Notes under the pieces: generated by a model | Told to the model about the DNA's origin: nothing | What the model saw: the letters and a program-made list of their open reading frames with translations, nothing else | Database searches by the model: none | Made by a program: the position numbers and the translations under genes | Origin: Bacteroidetes bacterium 4572_114 | Lineage (GTDB): Bacteria > Bacteroidota > Bacteroidia > Bacteroidales > 4484-276 | Assembly: GCA_002254335.1 (NCBI GenBank) | Contig: NIVA01000030.1 | Coordinates: 1-19,630 of the forward strand | Length of the DNA stretch: 19,630 bases | Direction of reading: 5' to 3' | In this document: one piece after another, positions 7,743 to 13,915 of the stretch | How positions within the stretch are numbered: position 1 is the stretch's first letter | Layout of the letters: each line of letters begins with the position of its first letter

Positions 7743-8052
7743 AAGGGAAAAGGTGTATGGTATTGGGTGACAGTTTGAAATAATCACCATTTCTTCTCAC
7801 CGACAAATCAAAACCTATAAGGGGAGGTGTTAAAAATTTGATTTCACAAAAACGTACTCAGCTACTTTTCCAGATATTACAAGAGTCCGGTTTAATAACG
7901 AAGTTTTTGAAAATTAGCGAAATTCTATTATTTTCAAACACGTGATTATGCGATAATTAGAAAATTATATTAGCGCATTCGCGGCAAAAAAGGGCTTTTA
8001 GACTGGACTCTTACAATTTTCACAAAAAAGTAAAACATCACACTAATAACCC
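7743..8052. other. Intergenic region after lpxD
   Basis: AT-rich DNA between the convergent lpxD and the zinc-ribbon gene. It carries the inverted-repeat element at 7881-8012. The first 130 bases show no recognisable feature and no intrinsic terminator with a T-tract for lpxD. Confidence 0.55.
7881..8012. repeat. Short inverted-repeat element (MITE-like), R5
   Basis: Inward-facing ends AAGAGTCCGGTTTAA (7881-7895) and TTAGACTGGACTCTT (7998-8012) pair at 13 of 15 positions around 102 bases of AT-rich, non-coding DNA. The end sequence resembles the left flank GTCCGGTCT of R4 copies 2 and 3. It lies 41 bases downstream of the IS1595-like zinc-ribbon gene stop. No clear target-site duplication was found. 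Confidence 0.6.
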
Positions 8053-8454
8053 CTACCCCTCAATAAACTGAAATTCGCCCCTCTTCTCAATACATTCCGT
8101 AATCTTCTTCTTGAATTTCCAACAGGTCATTTGTCGCTTTTCCATTTTTCTGGATAATTCATAGGATGATACATTCGGGTTGCTACAAACTGTATAAGCA
8201 ATATCAAATGCATCGGTGAGGGGGATTTTACAACGGTGGAAAATTGTGTGTGCAGTTGCTGATTCATCTGATTTGCATTTTGTGCACCTCCGCGAAAAGG
8301 GGGTTTTGCCCTTACAATAATTTGTGTGGCCACATTTGCGGCAGGTGTATCCATCCTTCCATTTTTCACCGGCCAAAAATTCCAGGCATTTTTCATCTGA
8401 CGAAAATGCCGATTCAAATTCCAAAGGTTTTAGGTAAATAAGTAAGTTTTTCAT
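8053..8454 (-). CDS. Stand-alone IS1595/ISXO2-type transposase zinc-ribbon and helix-turn-helix protein
   Basis: 133 residues. It carries a four-cysteine zinc ribbon, C38-x2-C41 (YTCRKCGHTN) and C57-x2-C60 (RRCTKCKSDE), followed by TAHTIFHRCKIPL and a helix-turn-helix-like segment (SSYELSRKMEKRQMTCWKFK). This is the layout of the N-terminal part of IS1595/ISXO2 transposases, where these parts bind the transposon ends. The DDE catalytic domain, which normally makes these proteins about 300 residues, is missing: the frame ends with TAG at 8053, and no continuation is seen in the AT-rich DNA beyond. The ORF is otherwise intact, so it may be a stable truncated or domesticated DNA-binding protein rather than a decaying pseudogene. 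It is flanked by R5 downstream and R4 copy 3 upstream. The start is ATG at 8452-8454. Confidence 0.75.
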   Translation of the reverse strand: MKNLLIYLKPLEFESAFSSDEKCLEFLAGEKWKDGYTCRKCGHTNYCKGKTPFSRRCTKCKSDESATAHTIFHRCKIPLTDAFDIAYTVCSNPNVSSYELSRKMEKRQMTCWKFKKKITECIEKRGEFQFIEG

Positions 8455-8535
8455 AATTCTTACGACAAATTATAATATGGTACTGCAGCAAATCTAATGA
8501 AATTCAATAAATGCTTAAATGTGTCCGGTCTAAAA

Positions 8536-8619
8536 AGCTGTCAGACAGTTATTTTCTATATTACACACAGAACCTAAAATGTTATATGCCTGCCTTTTAA
8601 TCTAAACTGTCTAACAGCT
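8536..8619 (+). repeat. Paired palindrome element R4, copy 3
   Basis: Arms AGCTGTCAGACAGTT (8536-8550) and AACTGTCTAACAGCT (8605-8619) lie across a 54-base loop; one position no longer pairs in DNA. The left flank GTCCGGTCTAAAA and right flank CCCAAATATTTACT match copy 2. It lies upstream of both the reverse zinc-ribbon gene (82 bases away) and thioredoxin 1 (335 bases away). Confidence 0.9.
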
Positions 8620-8902
8620 ATTCACCCAAATATTTACTTTTTTTTAAACTTTTAAATGATAAACTGATTGAATGATAATATTGCTTTCAATGATAATGAA
8701 TATTAAAGCATTTAATCATTGTTGCATTATAATAATACTAGCATTAACTGCTAAAGGATGTTCCATTTCGATTAAAATGTTGTATCTTCAAAAAGAGTAT
8801 CTGACAATTTGGCTGAAAAACATCAACAAAAACCCGTTTGCATCATTTTTGCAAAAATAGTTAAAAAGTGATACTAAAACGCTTTAAAGTAAAAATGATT
8901 TA

Positions 8903-8910
8903 TATCTTTG
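8903..8910 (+). promoter_or_regulatory. Probable -7 promoter box for thioredoxin 1
   Basis: TATCTTTG matches the Bacteroidota -7 consensus TAnnTTTG, 44 bases before the ATG. A partial -33 match (TTTA at 8883-8886) is 16 bases upstream, closer than usual, so the assignment rests mainly on the -7 box. Confidence 0.45.
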
Positions 8911-8954
8911 CAGCCGAAATTAAATTTTGATTAACCTATAAAACACCTATTAAA

Positions 8955-9464
8955 ATGAGACGATTCACCACAGTATTAGCATTTTTCGTAGTTATGGCGA
9001 TAACTGCAAGTGCTTGTAGCAACGCAAAAAGTGGAAATGACAAAAAACCTGAAGCAACACAAATTGCTTCTACCGAAAATCCTTCAGGTAGCGACAAAGA
9101 GGTAAAACCTGAATTTTTGACAAAAGAAACATTTAAGGAAAAAATTTGGGATTTTGATAAAAACCCGGAAGAATGGGTTTATGAAGGAAGCGAACCGGCC
9201 ATCATCGATTTTTACGCCGACTGGTGCAAGCCCTGCAAAATGGTTGGCCCCATACTGGGTGAGATTGCGAAGGATTATGATGGTAAAATTAAGGTCTATA
9301 AAATTGATACCCAAAAGCAACGCGAACTTGCAGCTATATTTCAAGTTACAAGCATTCCCGCATTCCTTTACATCCCGATGGATGGCAAACCAAGTATGGA
9401 CAAGGGGTTCAAGCAAAAAGAGGCTTTCGAAAGAATCATCAAAGATTTTTTGCTCAAGGAATAA
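8955..9464 (+). CDS. Thioredoxin-fold lipoprotein
   Basis: 169 residues. The N-terminal signal (MRRFTTVLAFFVVMAITASAC) has a hydrophobic core and a lipobox-like ASAC with C21 as the lipidated residue, then a polar linker rich in K/N/S/E to about residue 50. The thioredoxin domain follows, with active site W-C91-KP-C94 (YADWCKPCKMV) and the cis-proline segment TSIPAF. It should act in the periplasm, anchored to a membrane, as a disulfide reductase or oxidoreductase; the partner is unknown. The domain is a clear paralogue of the gene 174 bases downstream (both begin LTKETFxEK and share the KxDTxxQxEL region), so this is a tandem duplication in which one copy carries an export signal. A promoter-like box lies at 8903. 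Confidence 0.9.
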   Translation: MRRFTTVLAFFVVMAITASACSNAKSGNDKKPEATQIASTENPSGSDKEVKPEFLTKETFKEKIWDFDKNPEEWVYEGSEPAIIDFYADWCKPCKMVGPILGEIAKDYDGKIKVYKIDTQKQRELAAIFQVTSIPAFLYIPMDGKPSMDKGFKQKEAFERIIKDFLLKE

Positions 9465-9470
9465 AATAGA

Positions 9471-9553
9471 AGTTGTCAGACAGTTAATTTCTAATAATCA
9501 ACCAAAGCTAAACCATTGTGTAATCGGCTTTTAGCACAAACTGTCTGACAACT
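9471..9553 (+). repeat. Paired palindrome element R4, copy 4
   Basis: Arms AGTTGTCAGACAGTT (9471-9485) and AACTGTCTGACAACT (9539-9553) are perfect reverse complements across a 53-base loop. Relative to copy 2, the C-to-T change in the left arm is matched by G-to-A in the right arm. It starts 7 bases after the thioredoxin 1 stop and ends 84 bases before thioredoxin 2. Confidence 0.9.
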
Positions 9554-9637
9554 ATTCCAAATTCTGATTATTAGAATGGATTCAAACATTGATAGAAAAT
9601 CAATATAAATATTAACATTTAAATTATACATTTTAAA

Positions 9638-10018
9638 ATGGAACATCTCACAAAAGAAACATTTCAGGAAAAAGTATTTAATTACGAAAAAAACAAAGAG
9701 TGGAAATTTGAAGGCGAACTTCCTTGTCTGATAGATTTTTATGCCGATTGGTGCCAACCTTGTAAAATTGTGGCCCCCATCCTCGAAGAACTCGCCAAAG
9801 AGTACGAAGGCAAGATCAACATCTATAAAGTTGACACCGAAGACCAGCAGGAATTAGGCGCTGCATTTGGTATCCGCAGTATCCCTTCATTGTTGTTTTG
9901 CCCAATGGACGAGCAACCGCAAATGGCACAAGGAGCTTTGCCAAAAGAGAGCCTCAAGCAAGTGATCGAGGAGGTTATATTGAAAAATAAAAAGGAAAAA
10001 GTTGCAGTTAGCAACTAA
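9638..10018 (+). CDS. Thioredoxin (cytosolic)
   Basis: 126 residues, a single thioredoxin domain with no signal peptide. The active site is W-C39-QP-C42 (YADWCQPCKIV) and the cis-proline loop is RSIPSL. It should be a general thiol-disulfide reductase in the cytoplasm, kept reduced by thioredoxin reductase. Compared with classical thioredoxins it has a slightly extended N-terminus (EHLTKETFQEKVFNYEKN) shared with the lipoprotein paralogue upstream, which supports a recent tandem duplication. The ATG at 9638 follows AT-rich sequence. R4 copy 4 lies between the two genes, and an intrinsic terminator follows at 10053-10088. Confidence 0.93.
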   Translation: MEHLTKETFQEKVFNYEKNKEWKFEGELPCLIDFYADWCQPCKIVAPILEELAKEYEGKINIYKVDTEDQQELGAAFGIRSIPSLLFCPMDEQPQMAQGALPKESLKQVIEEVILKNKKEKVAVSN

Positions 10019-10052
10019 GGTTACGGTTAATCATAAATCCTAACAGGGTTAT

Positions 10053-10088
10053 AAAAGGTGTGGTGCTTAGGTGCTGCACCTTTTTTTT
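10053..10088 (+). terminator. Intrinsic terminator after thioredoxin 2
   Basis: The outer stem AAAAGGTG (10053-10060) pairs with CACCTTTT (10077-10084), with an imperfect inner stem around CTTAG and an 8-base T run (10081-10088). It is the only textbook rho-independent terminator seen in the window, 35 bases after the stop codon. Confidence 0.8.
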
Positions 10089-10124
10089 GTGGATTATGTT
10101 TTTTTTATGGAACTTTGCAAGTTA

Positions 10125-10745
10125 ATGATCACAAATAAATCAATTCTACTCTCCACAGCCTATTTGCCGCCCGTACATTATTTTGCCATTATGGCAAAGG
10201 CCGGCAATGTGTTTATCGAGCAATACGAGACCTATTCAAAACAAACCTACCGCAACCGCTGCGAAATTTATTCGGCCAATGGTAAGATACCTCTGGCCAT
10301 TCCGGTACATAAGCCTTCTGGAAATCACACCATAACAAAAGATATCATAGTTTCCAACCACGAAAAATGGCAACTTTTACATTGGCGTGCCATTAAAACA
10401 GCATATGCCAATTCCCCGTTTTTTCTTTACTATCAGGACGAACTGGAACCCTTTTTTAGGGAAAAAGTTAGTGGTTTACTTGATTTCAATACAAAACTGA
10501 TGGGAGCGATTTTGGATATGATTGGATTAAAAATTAAGATTGACTACACTACTGATTTTGTTATGGAGCCGGATGAGGTGTTGGATTACCGCTGGAAGAT
10601 CACGCCCAAGAAGATGTTTGATGAATTTCCTGCAAAAGGGTATTACCAGTCCTTTAACGAAAAACATGGGTTTATCCCGAACCTAAGTATCATCGACCTG
10701 TTGTTTCACCTTGGGCCTGAAACGGGTGATTATCTGAGGGGGTAG
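10125..10745 (+). CDS. WbqC family protein
   Basis: 206 residues from the chosen start. Recognisable WbqC-family features are the N-terminal LLSTAYLPPVHYF, IEQYETYSKQTYRNRC at about residues 35-50, the SNHEKWQLLHWRAIKTAYAN block and the C-terminal FIPNLSIIDLLFHLGPE. The family is named after a polysaccharide-locus gene and has no established reaction; it is common in Bacteroidota, often next to a signal peptidase gene that is not present here. The frame is open from 10071, but that region is the thioredoxin terminator. ATG codons at 10107 and 10125 are possible, and the latter (MITNKSILLSTAYLPP) best matches the usual N-terminus. The gene ends at a TAG overlapping GGGGTAGGG and converges on the PgpH-like gene across repeat-filled DNA. 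Confidence 0.88.
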   Translation: MITNKSILLSTAYLPPVHYFAIMAKAGNVFIEQYETYSKQTYRNRCEIYSANGKIPLAIPVHKPSGNHTITKDIIVSNHEKWQLLHWRAIKTAYANSPFFLYYQDELEPFFREKVSGLLDFNTKLMGAILDMIGLKIKIDYTTDFVMEPDEVLDYRWKITPKKMFDEFPAKGYYQSFNEKHGFIPNLSIIDLLFHLGPETGDYLRG

Positions 10746-10753
10746 GGTTTCGG

Positions 10754-10771
10754 TCCCGAAAGCTTTCGGGA
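10754..10771. repeat. TCCCG palindrome (perfect, 18 bp)
   Basis: TCCCGAAAGCTTTCGGGA is a perfect palindrome 9 bases after the WbqC stop. It is a member of the TCCCG...CGGGA family also found at 1877, 2425, 3009, 13472 and 15114. It could form a bidirectional stem at the end of wbqC, but there is no T-tract. Confidence 0.7.
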
Positions 10772-10789
10772 TCAGGTTTCGGGAGGCAG

Positions 10790-10872
10790 AGACCTGGAAG
10801 GTTTGGCTGGTTAAAATGTTAATCCTTTTGCAAAAAAATCAATGTTTGGCAGGGGTGAAACCTTCCAGGTCT
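10790..10872. repeat. 15-bp perfect inverted repeat with 53-base loop
   Basis: AGACCTGGAAGGTTT (10790-10804) and AAACCTTCCAGGTCT (10858-10872) are exact reverse complements. Arm length and spacing are almost the same as in the R4 elements, although the sequence is unrelated. Confidence 0.85.
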
Positions 10873-10902
10873 TCCGTTGGCAGTTGGCGGGGTCAGGTTT
10901 CG

Positions 10903-10968
10903 GGTTTCCCATACGGGCCCAGGCGGGTTAACTTCGTGCCACTTGTTTCGCTTCGCAAGTTTCAGGTT
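10903..10968 (+). repeat. 66-bp repeat R3, copy A
   Basis: Matches the reverse complement of 16509-16574 with 4 differences in 66 bases. It includes CCCATACGGG, GGGCCCAGGCGGGTTAAC and TTTCGCTTCGCAAG words. Non-coding. Confidence 0.85.
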
Positions 10969-11015
10969 ATTTCCCTTCGCCTCTTCTCCCCTTCTCCCTG
11001 TCGTTTCTAACCTCC

Positions 11016-11078
11016 AACACCAAACACCGAACACCAAACACCGAACACCAAACACCAAACACCGAACACCAAACATCC
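11016..11078. repeat. Heptamer tandem repeat (9 units)
   Basis: Nine consecutive 7-base units, AACACCA or AACACCG, the last being AACATCC. The array ends 12 bases before the reverse-strand stop codon of the 7TM-HD gene. It is a candidate for length variation between strains. Confidence 0.9.
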
Positions 11079-11090
11079 GGCCTCTCCCCC

Positions 11091-13163
11091 CTACTTCGGG
11101 TATTCAATCCTGATATGATAGATGGTCATGAGTTTGCGCTTCAGTATCTTTTTAATTTTGGTAATGTCGCGGAGGGTAATATCCGAATTTGAAAACTGGC
11201 CTATTTCCAGTTGTTTGTTGATTATATTTTCTACCAGGTCGTTGATGGTTTCCTCGTCGATAATTTTCAGGCTCCTGGATGCTGCTTCCACCGAATCGGC
11301 CATCATTACCACAGAAGTTTCCTTTGAATAAGGTATTGGGCCGGGATAGGTAAACCGTCTTTCATCAACATTTTCATCCGGGTTATCTTTCTTTTGCATG
11401 ATGTAAAAATATTCTGCCTTGCGTGTACCATGGTGTGTGCGGATGAAATCAATAATTTGCTCGGGCAGCTTATTTTTCTTGGCCATTTCAATACCGTCAA
11501 TCACATGATTGATGATTATCCTGGCACTTTCCTCGTAGGTCAGCTCATCGTGTGGGTTGACCCCTGTAACCTGGTTTTCGACAAAGTACATTGGCTGGCC
11601 CATTTTGCCTATATCGTGGTAGAGTGCGCCGGTGCGTGCAAGCAGGGCATCACCGCCGATTTCGTAAATAGATTCCTCGGCCAGGTTGGCAACCTGTAAA
11701 GAGTGCTGAAAGGTGCCCGGTGCCCTCATCGAAAGTTCATGCAAAAGTTTGCTGTTCGTGTCCGAGAGTTCCATCAAGGTAACATCGGTAACGAGGCCAA
11801 ATATTTTTTCCAGAAGGAAAATTAACGGATATGCAAAAAGTATAAGCACTGCCGATCCGGCAAACATGGCGTAATTGATAGTCCTGATCCCCGAAAAACT
11901 CCCTTCCTGGATCAGGTTCAGGCCGGTATAGATAGCCGAATAAGAAATGAAAACAACCACCGAAGTGAAAAGGAACTGTGCACGCTTTTGCAGGTTGACA
12001 ATACTAAAAATAGTAATGATCCCCGAAATGAACTGCATAAAAATAAACTGAAAACTATTGGGGACAAGAAAACCAATAAGGATAATCGTGATAAGATAAA
12101 CATACAATGCAAGCCTGGTATCAAAAAATACCCGGATAAGTACAGGCGACAGGCATAACGGGACCAGGTAAATGTATTGAACGCCAGACCTGATTGCCAG
12201 GCTGGTAATAAAAACCATCAGGATAATAATAAGCAGGATCAGGAGCACCTTTTTGTTTTCCTGTAATACATCATTTCTAAAAAAATATAAAAAGAAAACC
12301 AGTACGGTAAGTGAAATGGCCACCAGCAAAATCTGGCCTGCAAGTATCAGGAAGTAATGGCTCTGGCTGCCATGTTTCGATTCGTATTCCAGCCTAAGCG
12401 ATTCCAGTATCTGAAACTTAATACTATCAATTACCTCTCCTTTCGAAATAATCCTCTCCCCTTCCTGCACCATTCCGTGGGTCAGTGAAATTTCATCGAT
12501 GAGCTTATTTTGCGATGCCAACGTAACTTTTTCGTTAAAAAATATATTTTGAAGTATCGAGTCTTCAAGCAATTGCTTCAATAAATCACTGTCCACATCT
12601 TGCGATTTATCAAGCATGGCACCTATTTTTTCGTATGCCGAATGAATATTATAAATATCACCGAGTTTTATTTCCTCTGCGATGTTTTTAATTATAAGGG
12701 TAATTTTATAATTGGGCGGCCTATTTTCTATTTCAGGGATGTGTTGGATAACGCCACGTGTCAGAATAGAGCTAAGTATTGTCAACCCACGGTCCAGGGT
12801 ATTGTCCCGTAAATCTTCGTTTGTAGTATCGTTGGCATATTTCGCATCCCACAACATGTCAAAATCACCAATAAAATCCAACCTTTTCTGTTCGTTCAAA
12901 TCAAGGTCGAAATCAAAATACAATTCGCGGTTTTTAAGTATCCTGTCCCTTTCATCAACAATCTCCGAATGGGCTTTTAATATTGCAAAGTCAAACGGGG
13001 CAATTAAATCCTCATGCATCCAGGGCCGGCCTTTCGTAAATTCATATTTAAAAGTTGCCTCCTTTGGGAAAAAAGAGACTAATGTTACAAGGCTGATAAT
13101 TAAAAGGAAGCCCTTGTAAATGTTAGAGTAATGATTCCGTAAATAGTTCCAGGTTTTGTTCAT
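11091..13163 (-). CDS. 7TM-HD family membrane phosphodiesterase (PgpH-like)
   Basis: 690 residues with the full PgpH layout: an N-terminal membrane helix (about 17-32), a large extracytoplasmic 7TMR-HDED domain (about 50-265), seven membrane helices (about 275-465) and a cytoplasmic HD domain (about 475-690). Metal-site residues are visible: His in PGTFQHSLQVANLAE, the H516-D517 pair in ALYHDIGKMGQP, His in IIINHVIDGIEMAKK and HH in IRTHHGTRKAEYF. Characterised PgpH proteins hydrolyse cyclic di-AMP; whether this one does is inferred from the family. It is a single gene: the neighbour on its 3' side is convergent and the next gene on its 5' side is divergent. The ATG is at 13161-13163. The stop codon follows GAATACCCGAAG and is bordered by a G-run, much as in porX. 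Confidence 0.92.
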   Translation of the reverse strand: MNKTWNYLRNHYSNIYKGFLLIISLVTLVSFFPKEATFKYEFTKGRPWMHEDLIAPFDFAILKAHSEIVDERDRILKNRELYFDFDLDLNEQKRLDFIGDFDMLWDAKYANDTTNEDLRDNTLDRGLTILSSILTRGVIQHIPEIENRPPNYKITLIIKNIAEEIKLGDIYNIHSAYEKIGAMLDKSQDVDSDLLKQLLEDSILQNIFFNEKVTLASQNKLIDEISLTHGMVQEGERIISKGEVIDSIKFQILESLRLEYESKHGSQSHYFLILAGQILLVAISLTVLVFFLYFFRNDVLQENKKVLLILLIIILMVFITSLAIRSGVQYIYLVPLCLSPVLIRVFFDTRLALYVYLITIILIGFLVPNSFQFIFMQFISGIITIFSIVNLQKRAQFLFTSVVVFISYSAIYTGLNLIQEGSFSGIRTINYAMFAGSAVLILFAYPLIFLLEKIFGLVTDVTLMELSDTNSKLLHELSMRAPGTFQHSLQVANLAEESIYEIGGDALLARTGALYHDIGKMGQPMYFVENQVTGVNPHDELTYEESARIIINHVIDGIEMAKKNKLPEQIIDFIRTHHGTRKAEYFYIMQKKDNPDENVDERRFTYPGPIPYSKETSVVMMADSVEAASRSLKIIDEETINDLVENIINKQLEIGQFSNSDITLRDITKIKKILKRKLMTIYHIRIEYPK

Positions 13164-13404
13164 GCCGATTTTTACAATTGTTGGCTAAAGTATAAATATT
13201 TTGGGCCACACGCATAAATGGATTTTTTATTTTTGATTTACTATTTATTATTTGGTAATTAATATTTGTTAAAATTCCTCTGCCTGAAGCTGGACAAGGG
13301 TACATTTTTCTATCTCTTTCAATCTTATTCCTCAAACTTCTAACCTCTTTCTAATATGGGCGGCTAAACCAGGCTTTCCGTTTGTAGTTGTCTCATGCCG
13401 GCTG

Positions 13405-13461
13405 GTTTTTGTAGGTGGTACGGGGGCTTTCCTTCGTCAGCCTCCGCCCACCAACAAAAAC
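13405..13461. repeat. 14-bp imperfect inverted repeat
   Basis: GTTTTTGTAGGTGG (13405-13418) pairs at 13 of 14 positions with CCACCAACAAAAAC (13448-13461) around a 29-base loop. Another paired-arm element in this repeat-rich intergenic region. Confidence 0.65.
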
Positions 13462-13471
13462 TGCAGCCGCC

Positions 13472-13489
13472 TCCCGATAGTTATCGGGA
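13472..13489. repeat. TCCCG palindrome with ATAGTTAT core
   Basis: TCCCGATAGTTATCGGGA has the same outer five bases as the palindromes at 1877, 2425 and 10754 but a different core; the arms still pair. Confidence 0.7.
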
Positions 13490-13585
13490 TCAACAAGCTA
13501 CCACTCCAATCCTTGCCGCAGGAAACAGTCATCAAAGCGAAGGAGGGAAACTTGAAAACTGTAACCTGAAACCTGCCAATCTAAT

Positions 13586-13614
13586 TTCCTAAGCGACTTT
13601 GAGTCGCTAAGGAA
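13586..13614. repeat. Hairpin with 3-base loop
   Basis: TTCCTAAGCGACT (13586-13598) and AGTCGCTAAGGAA (13602-13614) pair at 12 of 13 positions with loop TTG. There is no T-tract and no gene ends here, so it is not an obvious terminator. Confidence 0.6.
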
Positions 13615-13617
13615 ATA

Positions 13618-13849
13618 TTCCATCTTTCCACGCTTCCATTCTTCCACCCTTCCACTCTTCCACTCTTCCATCATTTCACCCTTCCACTCTTCCATCTTTC
13701 CACCCTTCCATTCTTCCATTCTTCCATCATTCCACCCTTCCATTCTTCCATCTTTCCACCCTTCCACTCTTCCATCATTCCATCCTTCCACTCTTCCATC
13801 TTTCCACCCTTCCACCCTTCCATCTTTCCACCATTCCATTCTTCCACCC
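13618..13849. repeat. Octamer tandem array (29 units)
   Basis: Twenty-nine consecutive 8-base units of the form TTCCANNN (for example TTCCATCT, TTCCACCC, TTCCACTC, TTCCATTC; one unit has TTTCACCC). Because 8 is not a multiple of 3, all three frames of each strand carry a 24-base (8-residue) periodic peptide. The reverse strand stays open and gives a W/G/K/E/D-rich ORF that is best seen as an artefact. The array ends 66 bases before the C40 peptidase start. Confidence 0.92.
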
Positions 13850-13915
13850 CCGAAGTTTTGAAATTAAAAATCTCCCATTAAAATAGTTTTATTAACATTG
13901 TGCAAAAAAAAACAC

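Larger units (their letters stand above)
8455..8954. other. 500-base AT-rich intergenic region upstream of thioredoxin 1
   Basis: It contains R4 copy 3 (8536-8619), then about 260 bases of very AT-rich DNA, and a promoter-like box at 8903-8910. A 62-codon ORF (8672-8860) has no supporting feature. Confidence 0.55.
10746..11090. other. Repeat-filled convergent intergenic region
   Basis: 345 bases made almost wholly of repeats: the palindrome TCCCGAAAGCTTTCGGGA (10754-10771), the 15-bp inverted repeat at 10790/10858, R3 copy A (10903-10968), pyrimidine-rich sequence, and the heptamer array (11016-11078) ending next to the PgpH-like stop codon. No gene is supported; ORFs here are by-products of the repeats. 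Confidence 0.7.
13164..13915. other. 752-base divergent intergenic region
   Basis: It separates the PgpH-like gene from the C40 peptidase. Contents in order: AT-rich upstream DNA (13164-13370), a 14-bp imperfect inverted repeat (13405/13448), a TCCCG palindrome (13472-13489), an R1-like phrase (about 13536-13580), a 13-bp hairpin (13586-13614) and the octamer array (13618-13849). No promoter with a good consensus was identified. Confidence 0.6.

Noticed and set aside
7881..8640. A complete IS1595 insertion sequence
   Set aside because: The DDE domain is absent, and the GTCCGG ends at 7881 and 8523 face the same way, so they cannot be the two terminal inverted repeats of one element.
8672..8860. 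62-codon forward ORF upstream of thioredoxin 1
   Set aside because: Very AT-rich, I/L/K/N-dominated sequence with no recognisable feature; expected by chance in such DNA.
5047..9553. CRISPR or phage attachment sites from the repeated CTGTCAGACAG motif
   Set aside because: Copies are paired inverted arms far apart and separated by genes; there is no regular spacer length, integrase or cas gene.
10816..11113. ORFs on both strands across 10816-11113
   Set aside because: They run through R3 and the heptamer array; the repeated TPNTKHR- or VFGVRCL-type peptides are repeat artefacts.
13498..13839. Reverse-strand ORF of 113 codons rich in W, G, K, E and D repeats
   Set aside because: It is the translation of the octamer tandem array; the periodic peptide follows from the 8-base repeat being free of stops, and no start signal or homologous domain supports it.
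13618..13849. CRISPR-like array
   Set aside because: Units are 8 bases and contiguous, with no spacers; a simple tandem repeat.
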